From Zygnema cylindricum (taxonomy: Eukaryota; Streptophyta; Zygnematophyceae; Zygnematales; Zygnemataceae): 26,289 nt of DNA. The stretch lies in NCBI GenBank assembly GCA_037447655.1, contig JBBHKE010002576.1, positions 7,501-33,789 on the forward strand, given 5' to 3'. Of the stretch, positions 1-7,963 are shown piece after piece (the first letter of the stretch is position 1; every line of letters starts with the position of its first letter). The position numbers and the translations under genes were made by a program. The notes under the pieces were generated by a model. That model saw only the letters and a program-made list of their open reading frames with translations, was not told where the DNA came from and ran no database searches.

Positions 1-996
1 CAATAAAAATAATCACCTCAAACTCCACCAAATTGCAGTATACCATATACAATGTAAACTCCAAAAATTATAACTAGATCCACCAAGGCATCTAGAAGAT
101 ATAAGCTCCAGAGTTTCCAAAAAACAGCTAACAACTTCACAAACTAACCATGTAGACCTCTCACAAGATCTTACAGAAACAACAGAATAGAATGAAATTG
201 CACACACATATAGATTATATATCATAAAATAACTTCACAAAGTTTCAGATGAAAACAACAAACACGATGATCACACCAACACGTCAAAGATGCAGAAAAC
301 AGTTTGTTATTGTTTAAATAAACTTGACTCTGATACACAAAATATCCTAAGTCCTACAAGTTATACTCACAGAGTTCACTACTGAATGTACGGAGGCATA
401 CCAGCTGTACGGTATCTACCATCTACCTAAACTATTATAAGTATACCCAAAAAGTTTAAGGTATGTCAGACTAAACAGATCTACACTAATAAACTAATTA
501 GCCAAAAGACAAACTAATGTTGTTCGGAATATTTACACCGACATCTCCGCAATCTTTGTACGTCAATAACCAAGCTACCCACTAAGCTACCATCTTGCAA
601 TCATCAATACTCAGAATCTATACTAGTCATATTATCCGCATTTGCATTGTCTGAATGGATCATATCAAAATAACCGCAGCTGTGTTGTCTTCTCTGTGTC
701 GCAGCTGCTCCGAACCGGCGGCGCATATTTATCCAAAATAACAGTAGCTGCATTTTTGTGTCTGCGTTGCAGCTGCGCCGTACCGGCGATGGCTATTTAA
801 TCATTTCGTTTATTTCACATCGGATCGCTTTGTGATCCGCTGTCCATTTGTCACTGCTTGTTCACACCACTTAATGAGTCTTTTATGTCACTTTAATTAT
901 ATCAATACGTTCGCTCCCCCAATCCGTGAATCTATTCAAACCTCCATATTAAATCCAGTTAGCACTTACGCACGAAACTGATTTTTCAAAACAACA
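1..996 (-). mobile_element. LTR of a B-like element (B'), 5' portion
   Basis: Read on the minus strand, an LTR starts at 996 with TGTTGTTTTG, directly after a purine tract (AGGGGAG, 997-1003). It resembles the LTR of element B at 5622 and 9423: same TGTTGTTTT start, then shared blocks such as the TTTAAAGTGACGTAAA-like stretch and a palindromic block around GGCGGATCGC. The window starts before the LTR ends. B LTRs are about 1.3 kb, so roughly 300 bp should lie outside. No coding sequence is seen. The short minus-strand frame at 13-225 has no recognisable motif and is treated as chance. Confidence 0.75.
665..803. repeat. Two tandem ~71-bp units inside the B' LTR
   Basis: Two direct copies start at about 665 and 736. 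Each begins AAATAAC, then AGCTG, then GCAGCTGC near the middle, then an ACCGGCG block. They are diverged by eye and lie in the LTR of B'. Confidence 0.6.
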
Positions 997-1060
997 CTCC
1001 CCTGAAAATTTAATTTCGTGCACCCAAAAAAATATGTAGCGTGCAATGCTATCCTGCTAC
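997..1060 (-). other. Polypurine tract and internal end of B'
   Basis: On the minus strand the purine run AGGGGAG (997-1003) abuts the LTR start at 996, as expected for plus-strand priming. Upstream of it on that strand, a GCACGAAATTAAA-like stretch matches the sequence before the PPT of element B (9400-9422). From about 1035 the DNA is part of the 67-bp repeat that continues at 13690, beyond element A. Confidence 0.6.
1056..1060. repeat. Target-site duplication of element A, left copy
   Basis: GCTAC stands directly before the LTR start TGTTGAAAAG. The same five bases follow the 3' LTR at 13685-13689. A perfect 5-bp duplication is typical of Copia integration and fixes both ends of the element. 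Confidence 0.9.
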
Positions 1061-1215
1061 TGTTGAAAAGAGGTAATTAATAGTTCACTTCTATATTTTA
1101 GTTAGAATGTAAAGAGAGAGAAAGCGAGGACCAAAGGCACGCCATGGCTGCCAGGTCATTTAGAAGGAGGCAGAATGAAATAAAAAGTATTTTGTTATTT
1201 GTAGCAAAATACTGC

Positions 1216-1293
1216 CTCTGGCCGGATTTGAACCGGGGTCTAAGAACTACTAGTTAGACCTAAGCCTTATCCATTAAGGCACTAGCGAAACGA
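1216..1293 (-). other. tRNA-Arg-like module, antisense in the LTR
   Basis: On the minus strand a D-arm-like block, GCCTTAATGGATAAGGC, has a perfect GCC/GGC stem and resembles the A box of tRNA-Arg genes. It is followed 29 nt later by GGTTCAAATCC, one base from the B-box consensus, flanked by CCGG complements as in a T arm. The anticodon arm is not canonical and the acceptor stem is not evident. I read it as a tRNA-derived sequence kept in U3, not a working tRNA gene. The same module recurs in the other LTR families here. Confidence 0.6.
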
Positions 1294-1490
1294 TATACGT
1301 ACTACGTTTCATGCATATTGATATATTAAATCAACGGACTAATTTACAGCAGACTAACAAAAACACGCATTAATCAATTCATGCATGGAAGCGAATCGAA
1401 GCTGCATAAATACAAATGATCGGACAGCCACAACTACAGCCGCCACCCGCAATAAACTTTCGGCGGCTTTTGGGGATAGCGTCACGCGAC

Positions 1491-1640
1491 GCCACGTGGC
1501 ATCATATTATTAGATACCGGAGAAGGTGGGAGGAGGAACCATGGCTCCCGTTTTGACAAGCGTCACTTTGAAAGCCATGTCGTATAATGGCCGTACAATA
1601 AGTACACCGCCTAGTGTACCTTCTTGTACTATATAGTATT
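1491..1640 (+). promoter_or_regulatory. LTR promoter of A: G-box, GTAC cluster, TATA box
   Basis: GCCACGTGGC (about 1491-1500) is a perfect palindromic G-box, a bZIP/bHLH site type. Further down four GTAC cores lie within 45 bp and end at a TATA box, CTATATAG (1629-1636). Transcription would start some 30 bp later, which makes the rest of the LTR the R/U5 leader. The layout is the same in the 3' LTR and in the family C LTRs. Confidence 0.65.
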
Positions 1641-1713
1641 TCTTTTGGACTAGGGTTTAGTAGTAGGCAGTCGTAAGTAGGCAGACCAAGACTTAGTGAA
1701 ATTTAGGTACCTC

Positions 1714-1837
1714 TCTCTAAGAGAGCTTGTAACTATAATGGTCATCTTTGACAAGCCATAACTTATTGCTCAGGGGAGCAAATTCAGTGATTCTTTTTGC
1801 GTTTGACTCAGGGGAGTCTTGTCCTCACACGGGTGAG
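1714..1837 (+). other. Leader stem-loop array of A
   Basis: Four short perfect stems lie in the transcribed part of the LTR: CTCTC-TAA-GAGAG near 1714-1725, GCTC-AGGG-GAGC at 1768-1779, GACTC-AGGG-GAGTC at 1805-1818, and CTCAC-ACGG-GTGAG at 1824-1837. The linker also offers GCAAA...TTTGC. The third long stem differs in sequence from that of family C but still pairs. The likely role is an RNA structure for packaging, dimerisation or translation. That role is inferred. Confidence 0.6.
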
Positions 1838-1942
1838 AGTGGTTAGAATATTTATGTGCATGGGCGGCGCTTATTCAGCGGGAAAGTAGAAGGGAAAATA
1901 TTATCGTAGAGGTTTTACATAGGCTGCTCATTCTATGGGTCA

Positions 1943-2028
1943 ATGGAGACCACATAATTGCAGGTTATGGGCCCACCCTCTAGGGTGCCCATATTTGATG
2001 GATCAGATTTTATTAATTGGGAAATGAT
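1943..2028 (+). pseudogene. gag: gag N-terminus of element A (first fragment)
   Basis: The frame starts either at ATGGAG (1943), inside the LTR, or at the ATG within the primer-binding site (1967). The two are in frame, but TAA at 1955 breaks the first in this copy. From 1967 the translation begins MGPPSRVPIFDGSDFINW, matching the Copia Gag start (pattern P-x-F-x-G-x-N/F-x-x-W). It is cut at 2028 by solo LTR C1 and resumes at 3269 in the same frame once the duplicated ATGAT is discounted. Confidence 0.8.
1963..1977 (+). other. Primer-binding site: half-tRNA-iMet type
   Basis: GGTTATGGGCCCACC directly follows the CA that ends the 5' LTR. Its reverse complement, GGTGGGCCCATAACC, matches the anticodon stem-loop of initiator tRNA-Met as I recall it, with CAT as the anticodon. 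It does not resemble TGGTATCAGAGC, the complement of the iMet 3' end used by most plant Copia elements. Priming from a 5' half of tRNA-iMet is known for Drosophila copia and proposed for yeast Ty5. Confidence 0.8.
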
Positions 2029-2128
2029 TGTTGAAATGTATGTATTTTCTAGGTCTATATTGGAAAAATAAATAGAGGAAGTCAGCAAAGGCAGCCTACT
2101 TCTCGCTCAACTCTCTCCGGTCCCCATA

Positions 2129-2145
2129 CTTGTTGCAGTCACTGA
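2129..2145 (+). other. Conserved U3 motif near the LTR start
   Basis: CTTGTTGCAGTCACTGA is shared, with few changes, by C1, C2, C3, E, F, I and K at a similar distance from the LTR start. It lies in the loop of a CTCTCTC...GAGAGAG inverted repeat. Function unknown. It may be an enhancer or processing site. Confidence 0.5.
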
Positions 2146-2221
2146 AGACCAGAGAGAGAGCTAGAGCCATGGCTGTCTAAAGGGGATAGGCTGATTCGTA
2201 GTTTGTACCAAAAGAGGACTG

Positions 2222-2305
2222 CCAAAATCAGGATTTGATCCTAGTACCTACAACCCTTAATAGCCGTTGGCTTTAGCCAATAGCTTAGAGTCGACGTTGG
2301 AATAC
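2222..2305 (-). other. Second tRNA-like module in C1, antisense
   Basis: On the minus strand an A-box-like block, TAAGCTATTGGCTAAAGCC, is followed by a B-box-like GGATCAAATCC. It lies next to the first module (2380-2455), so the LTR has two in tandem. The match is weaker than for the Arg-like module. The same pair is present in C2 and C3, and a single copy in E. Confidence 0.45.
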
Positions 2306-2379
2306 ATAGGGTACAATAGCTATTTATAAAGATACAAGTAGAGAATTCTAAACAACTAACAAATAACCAAAAACTGTTA

Positions 2380-2455
2380 TAGACCAGATTTGAACCAGGG
2401 TCTATAGAAATACGTATAATGGTATGCCTTATCTAATAAGGCATTAACGAAACGA
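2380..2455 (-). other. tRNA-Arg-like module in C1, antisense
   Basis: On the minus strand GCCTTATTAGATAAGGC is followed, at tRNA-like spacing, by CCCTGGTTCAAATCTGG, a B box inside a partly paired T arm. It is the same module as at 1216-1293, diverged. Confidence 0.55.
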
Positions 2456-2645
2456 TACACGTGATAGGCTTCAAAGATTAATAAACATTACCGCAACAAC
2501 TAATTAACAGCAGACTAACCAAAAGAAGCAATTCATGCATCTACGCGAATCTGAACCGTGTAAAATATGTTTTGATCGGACGACCAGCATTATAGCCGCC
2601 ACGCGAAGTGAGCTTTTGGCGGCATACCGAGATAGCGTCACGCGT

Positions 2646-2792
2646 TGCCACGTGGCGCCACATTATTTGATACCGGAGAAGATGGGAGGAGGAACCATGG
2701 CTTCTGATTTGACAGGTGTCACCTTGTAGACCTTGTCGTACAATGGTCGTACAATAAGTACATCGCCCATTGTACCTTCTTGTACTATATAG
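2646..2792 (+). promoter_or_regulatory. LTR promoter of C1
   Basis: A G-box GCCACGTGGC near 2646 is followed by five GTAC cores between about 2738 and 2785. The last runs into the TATA box CTATATAG (2785-2792). GTAC is the core bound by plant SBP-domain factors, including the copper regulators SPL7/CRR1. That regulatory reading is inference. Confidence 0.6.
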
Positions 2793-2866
2793 TGTTCCTA
2801 TTGGACTAGGGTTTAGTAGTAGGTAGTCGTGAGTAGGCAGACCAAGACTTAGTGATATTTAGGTAC

Positions 2867-2994
2867 CTCTCTCTAAGAGAGCTTGTAACTATAAATGTCA
2901 TCTTTGACCAGACATAACTTAATGCTCGGGTGAGCAAATTCAGTGATTCTTTTTGCTGCGGACTCAGGGGAGTCCAAGCTACACAAGGGTGTAG
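2867..2994 (+). other. Leader stem-loop array of C1
   Basis: The stems are CTCTC-TAA-GAGAG, GCTC-GGGT-GAGC (2924-2935), GGACTC-AGGG-GAGTCC (2960-2975) and CTACAC-AAGG-GTGTAG (2979-2994). All are perfect and close together. The same series is present in C2 and in inverse orientation in C3. Confidence 0.65.
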
Positions 2995-3268
2995 TCGGTC
3001 AGAGTTTTTGCGTGTCAGGGTGGCACTTTTTCAGTGGGAAAGTCAAAGTGGGGAATACTGTCCAAAACACATATTCAAGCTTTGCATTCTGTGGTGGAAC
3101 TAAGCACACACAAGGTCTTATCTTCATAAGGGTGAAGTTGTATTGGGGTTTTGATTATCAAGGGATCATTCATTTGGGTTTATATCAACTTGGAGTCGGC
3201 ACTATCTAGATAGCTTCTTTTGGATCTGCGAATTCTGTGGGCAATGGAGCCCATAGAATTTCAATGAT

Positions 3269-4199
3269 GATGGAGGGAGAACTATTTTAGAAATACCTAT
3301 GGGGCATAGTGTCCGGACAAGATCGATGCCCACCTCCACCTGGGTTTCGAGTAACGCGTTTTTTTGGCACCTTCCCCTCTATAGTAGGTAGAACAGCGGC
3401 CACCATCACTGAGGATGAAAAAGAGGAACGAGAGGAGATTGTCATGGAAGGAGAAAAGGGAGGAGTTGCAACTCAAGTGATACCATTGCCGAAGGCGATA
3501 TCGGCAGCAGTACCACCAACAACGGCGACAAGGGTTCAGACCGAAAGATCAGAGTATAAAAAGTGGAACTACAAAGACAAGGTTGCTAAGCTCTTAATTC
3601 TTAAATGTGTAGAAAAGGGCATTGCCATTCCCCTTATGCATGTCAAATCTTCATCTCAAATTTGGATATCACTAGTTAACAAATATAAGAGTGGATCATT
3701 GCAACAGCAACAGTTGGCAGAAAACAAGATTACAACTTATGCTTATAAGGGAAGAAGCATGAATAATTATTGCAATGATTTAGGAGCATTATTTCGAGAG
3801 CTAGAGAGTGCAGGTAACTCATGGTTTGAGAGACAAAGAGTGAACACATTAATGATAAAACTACCTGAAGAGTATGAGAATATCATTAATCGATTGCAAG
3901 ACATAGGAGATAGCAATTGAAATTGGGGTGACAAAGTGGGAATGATTTTAGTGAAAGAAAGCACCATATAGCTTAGGAGAGGGAGTCCAAGTGTTCAAGC
4001 ATTGTAAGCATGAGCTGATTGGCGGAAGCGTGACGAGGAGAGAGATAAATATCCCTATCGAAACTTTGGAGGAAGAGGACAAAGAGGTGGCAGATTTGAT
4101 AGACAGGGGAGAGGATTTTCTCGAGGAGAATTATGTCTTTTCTGCAAGAAACCGGGACACTGTATGGCAGATTGTGGCAAACTTGCAGATCTTCGACTA
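3269..4199 (+). pseudogene. gag: gag of element A (second fragment), broken
   Basis: After C1 the Gag frame resumes. An in-frame TAG lies near 3290. A 203-codon open stretch (3309-3920) carries the capsid-like region, with a LLILKCVEKGI segment, an IWISLVNKYKSG segment and a LMIKLPEEYENIINRLQ segment that are typical of Copia Gag. It ends in TGA at 3918-3920, and further stops and a frame change follow. The basic RGG-rich tail leads to a complete CCHC zinc knuckle, C-LF-C-KKPG-H-CMAD-C (4134-4175), which binds the genomic RNA in the particle. The knuckle is intact although the frame around it is not. Confidence 0.85.
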
Positions 4200-4800
4200 A
4201 AAGATGGGCAAGGGACCTCAAAAAATGGAGGAAAGAAAAAGGCTTTCCTAACTCAAGTTCATGATGAGCAAAAGAAAGAAGAAACCGAACAGGAAGAGGA
4301 GCTTGAGGAGCTTGAGGAGCTTGAGGAGCTTCTTCTTAATCTGAAAAACACTGAAAAGCATGTTGACATTCCACGGAGACAAAAGTGTGCTTTCGGAGGT
4401 AAGAGAGATCCACCTGAAGATGGGTGGATCAACGACTTAGGGGCATCAATGCATATTTGCAAAGATAAAAGGTGGTTCGCTAAATTGAGAAAGATCCCAA
4501 CAGTTGAGATAGAGTACGCAGATGGTAGAGTAGAAACCACAAGTCTTGTTGGAACTGTTGACTTGAAGGTGCTACTTGATGGAAAGGCCTCAATTGTAAC
4601 ACTCTCAGACGTTATTTACATTCCACAGCTTAGTAAGAACCTAGTCTCAACAGCTGTCCTAGATGAAAAGGAGTTTGAAACAGGAACTAGGAAAAGAATC
4701 TTCACAGCAAGCTTTGATAATGAGGTTTATTTCATAGCTGAGAAGGGCAATCAGGGAATGTTCAGAATTGTTCTTTGCAATGAAAAGAGGGTTCTCTACT
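4200..4800 (+). pseudogene. pr: Copia protease region of element A, active site changed
   Basis: An open stretch (4164-5006) covers the linker after Gag, the aspartic protease and the start of the integrase. The linker has an acidic run coded by four 9-bp repeats. At 4434-4442 the active-site triplet reads Asp-Leu-Gly in place of Asp-Ser-Gly. This needs one base change (TCA to TTA), and sibling H still has DSG. Downstream blocks (EYADGRVETT, LSDVIYIPQLSKNLVS) fit the Copia protease. With Leu at that position the enzyme would probably be inactive. Confidence 0.85.
4296..4331 (+). repeat. Four 9-bp repeats (GAGGAGCTT)
   Basis: Four exact tandem copies of a 9-bp unit code for Glu-Glu-Leu repeats in the linker before the protease. 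The length is a multiple of three, so the frame is kept. It is probably a slippage product. Confidence 0.85.
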
Positions 4801-5621
4801 CGTGTGCAAGTGAGATGATGTTTTGGCACAAAAGGTTAGGGCATGTGCATCTAGATAGATTAAAGAAAATGATGAAAAAAGGAATAGTGGAGGGTATTAC
4901 TTTAGAGGATGATGAGACCTTTGATGATTCCAGTGGATGTGCCCAAGGGAAGATTCATAGACTTCCATTTCCAAAGGCAACCACATTTAGGAGAGAGAAA
5001 GTATAGGATCTAATTCACACCGATGTTTGGGGACCTGCTAGATATGCTTTACATGGGGGGAAGAGATGGATGTTAACTATCACAGATGATTAGTCTAGAT
5101 ACACGAAGGTATACTTTCTCAGACATAAGTCAGAGGTATTGAGATGTTTCAAAGAGTATAAAGTATGTAGTAAAAAACTACACGAAACCACAATAAAAGA
5201 GATAAGAAGTGATAATGGGAAAGAATACACCTCAAGGTAATTTGAAGAATATCTTAAAGAAAAAGGAATTCATCATGAGAAAAATGTTCCCTATAATCCG
5301 GAACAAATGGAGTAGCAGAAAGAATGAAGAGAACTTTAGGAGATATGTCATGAAGTATGTTAACTGATAAGAGGATAGGGTTGCAGTTTTGGGCGGAGTC
5401 TATGATCTATGCTAATTTCATCATAAATAGAGTCCTAACTTCAGCAAATTAGGAGGAAACTCCGTATGAGAGGTGGAAAGGAAGAAAGCCTGATTTGTCT
5501 AGTTTGAGAGTGTTCGGAAGTCAAGTCTACAGTTTGGATTCCAATAAGACTAAATGGAAGTTAGAGGGGAGAAAGAAACCAGGATATCTTGTAGGATATG
5601 ATGAGAGCATAAAAGGATACC
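4800..5621 (+). pseudogene. int: Integrase of element A, broken, N-terminal and catalytic parts
   Basis: The GAG-pre-integrase block has the two His of the HHCC finger (HKRLGHVH, from about 4829). The first Cys of the C-x2-C pair is Ser (SSGCAQGK). Stops follow at about 5005 and 5092. The catalytic core is recognisable: first Asp in HTDVWGP, second in SDNG, and the Glu region after PYNPEQ, where a one-base deletion near 5307 shifts the frame. Then come WAE- and RVFG-like blocks and a GYDES motif, where element B interrupts at 5621. The frame resumes at 10767. Confidence 0.85.
5617..5621. repeat. Target-site duplication of element B, left copy
   Basis: ATACC precedes the LTR start TGTTGTTTTT. 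The second copy is at 10762-10766. Removing B and one copy rejoins the pol frame of A exactly. Confidence 0.92.
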
Positions 5622-6424
5622 TGTTGTTTTTCGAAGATTCATTTTCGTACATGCGTGCACTCGCGTGTTAAAATACTTAGTAACCGGATGTAATATGGTG
5701 GTTCGAATGGATTTGTGGATTGTGGGGTAATTGTACGGATGAATTTAAAGTGACGTAAAGTACAAATTGAGTGATGCGAAGAAGCATACGAATAATACAG
5801 AATGCGAAATAGAAATGGACGGCGGATCGCTTCGCGATTGGATTTGAAGTATTCGAAGGATTTGAAAAGTACGCCGGCCATACGAAACATCATGCGACAG
5901 ACCGCATTTATTAAATTTGACGCCGCCGGTACGGAGCGTCGTGTTTGATAGGTGTACTTTAAATTTGGCACATGAGATTTACGGCGAAGTACGTGGTTTC
6001 ATACGAACACGATTTGGACAGTACGGCTTCATTTCGGTAGTGGTTTGAGTTACACGTGGAGGGCGGACGACGTCCGCCGATATTTTCAAGGGATCTCATT
6101 ATTTTTTAATGACGTATTATTAAGTGGACTGTACATATGCGATGTCGGTTCACTACGTGGTATTGTCCACAAGTGACTAAGCGAGCTATCATATAGGGAC
6201 CGGATTTTGCGGACGCGTCAGTGTAAATATTTGAAACTATATTGTCTTCTCTTATGTGTAATAATAATTTAATATTGATTATGAAAGTTTTTATTTAGGT
6301 GATCATTTAGGGTTTCGGCAATTTAATTTGTGTGTATGTAGTGTCGTACTTGCAGACAAGTGTACTCTTATGATTGGTCGACTCTCAGGTGTACACTTAC
6401 TGTTAGGATTATTTATCGTAATAG

Positions 6425-6429
6425 GTTTT
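6425..6429. repeat. Target-site duplication of C2, left copy
   Basis: GTTTT flanks C2 at 6425-6429 and 7667-7671. The empty site is seen in the other LTR of B near 10210-10215 (AATAG-GTTTT-CATGG), which proves the insertion. Confidence 0.95.
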
Positions 6430-7666
6430 TGTTGAAATATATATATTTTCTAGGTCTGTATTGGAAAAATAAATAGAGTAAGTCTGCAAAGGCAATCGGC
6501 TTCTCGCTCAACTCTCTCCGGTCCCCATACTTGTTGCAGTCACTGAAGACCAGAGAGAGAGCTAGAGCTATGGCTGTCTAAAAGAGGATAGGCTAATTCG
6601 TAGTTTGTACCAAAATGATTGTGCCGGATCCAAGATTTGATCCTGGTACCTACATCCTATAGTAGACGTTGGCTTTAGCCTATAGCTTAAAGTAAACGAT
6701 GGTATGTGTAGGGTGCAATAGGTATTTATCAAAGTACAATAAGAGAATTCTAACTAACAAACAAATAACCAAAAACTGCCCTACACCAGATTTGAACCAT
6801 GGTTTATGGTTATATTTGTTGAGGTATGCCTTATCCAGTAAGGCGTTGACGAAACGATATACCTTACGGGTTTCAAAGATATATAAACGTTAACGCAACA
6901 GCTAATTAATGGCAGACTAACGAAAAGGAGCAATGTATGCATGTACGCGAATCTGAACCGTGTAAAATATGTTTTGATCGAATGGCCGCCATTGTAGCCG
7001 CCACGCGAAGTGAGCTTTTGGCGACATTTGGAGATAGCGTCACGCGGTGCCACATGGCGCCACATTATTTGATATCGGAGAAGATGGGAGGAGGAACCAT
7101 GGCTCCTGATTTCACAAGTGTCACCTTGATGACCATGTCGTACAATGGCCGTACAATAAGTACATCTCCTATTGTACCTTCTTGTAATATATAGTGTTCC
7201 TATTGGACTAGGGTTTAGTAGTAGGTAGTCGTGAGTAGGCAGACCAAGACTTAGTGATATTTAGGTACCTCTCTATAAGAGAGCTTGTAACTATAAAGGT
7301 CATCTTTGACCAGCCATAACTTAATGCTCGGGTGAGCAAATTCAGTGATTCATTTTGCTGCGGACTCAGGGGAGTCCAAGCTACACAAAGGTGTAGTCGG
7401 TCAGAGTCTTTGCGTGCTAGGGTGGCACTTATTGAGTGGGAAAGTCAAAGAGAGGAATATTGTCCAAAACACATATTCAAGCTTTGCATTCTGTGGTGGA
7501 ACTGAGCACACAGCAGGTCTTCTCTTCACAGGGGTGAAGGTGTATTGGGGTTCTCATTGTCAAGGGATCATTCATTTGGGTTTATATCAACTTGGAGTCG
7601 GCACTATCTAGATTAGCTTATTTTGGATCTGCGAATTTTGTGGGCAATAGAGCCCATAGAATTTCA
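6430..7666 (+). mobile_element. Solo LTR C2 (family C) inside the 5' LTR of B
   Basis: This 1237-bp LTR starts TGTTGAAATA, ends AATTTCA and has a perfect GTTTT duplication. It is collinear with C1: conserved U3 motif, two antisense tRNA-like modules (about 6630-6705 and 6781-6863), a GCCGCC hairpin, a G-box changed to CCACATGG (about 7049), a GTAC cluster, TATATAG near 7188, and leader stem-loops (about 7275-7400). It is the youngest layer of this stack. Small frames at 6937-7194 and 7345-7611 match those of C1 but are LTR DNA. Confidence 0.94.
6630..6863 (-). other. Pair of tRNA-like modules in C2, antisense
   Basis: On the minus strand the first has GCCTTACTGGATAAGGC followed after 29 nt by GGTTCAAATC. 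The second has AGCTATAGGCTAAAGCC followed by GGATCAAATC. The layout is the same as in C1. Confidence 0.5.
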
Positions 7667-7963
7667 GTTTTCATGGTGTAATACTACTTAGTGGAAGTTA
7701 TGTTGGTTATTTTGACATGTAGCGATTCGTTGACAGCTCACAAGTGTATGCATAGGAATGAGTTTTGTTAGGAATAAATCATCAATGCTTAGCATGAAAA
7801 GTAGGGACCAAAGATTTAGACTTTTAGGGTTGCTGATTAGGTCATGCATTTCAATGATACATTTATCATCTGATTATACTTTTGTTTATATGTGATGCAT
7901 TCATTTATTATTATATTTATGTATTAATTTTATGTTTGTTTGATATGCATTATTTATGCATTT

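Larger units (their letters stand above)
1061..1962 (+). repeat. 5' LTR of element A
   Basis: It runs from TGTTGAAAAG to ...AATTGCA, and its 3' end is fixed by comparison with the 3' LTR. In order it contains a hairpin-forming stretch (1186-1213), an antisense tRNA-like module, a GCCGCC...GGCGGC hairpin, a G-box (1491-1500), the GTAC cluster and TATA box, and the structured leader. The last 20 bases contain the ATGGAG at which gag probably starts. In this copy that short frame is broken by TAA at 1955. In the 3' LTR the codon is GAA. Confidence 0.92.
2029..3263 (+). mobile_element. Solo LTR C1 (family C) inside gag of element A
   Basis: This 1235-bp LTR starts TGTTGAAATGTATG, ends AATTTCA, and is flanked by ATGAT at 2024-2028 and 3264-3268. 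No internal domain or second LTR is present, so it is a solo LTR, usually left by recombination between the two LTRs. It is about 90% or more like C2 and C3 by eye. It carries two antisense tRNA-like modules, a GCCGCC...GGCGGC hairpin, a G-box, a GTAC cluster with TATA box, the leader stem-loops and, 20 bases before its end, ATGGAG. Apparent frames at 2535-2729 and 2943-3209 are non-coding LTR sequence. Confidence 0.93.

Noticed and set aside
1216-1293. A functional tRNA-Arg gene
   Set aside because: The A and B boxes are good, but no canonical anticodon arm or acceptor stem is seen. It is listed as tRNA-like only.
2535-3209. Small frames in C1 that recur in C2 (6937-7611) and C3
   Set aside because: The repeats are due to common LTR descent. 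They overlap promoter and leader stem-loops, and their ends differ between copies. I saw no sign of codon-type conservation, but did not test it.
4259-4540. A Ser-rich minus-strand frame
   Set aside because: It is the mirror of the GAGGAGCTT repeat that codes acidic residues in the pol frame of A.
5639-5971. A 110-residue minus-strand frame in the LTR of B
   Set aside because: The other LTR of B breaks it into a shorter frame, no motif is seen, and it is antisense to the element.
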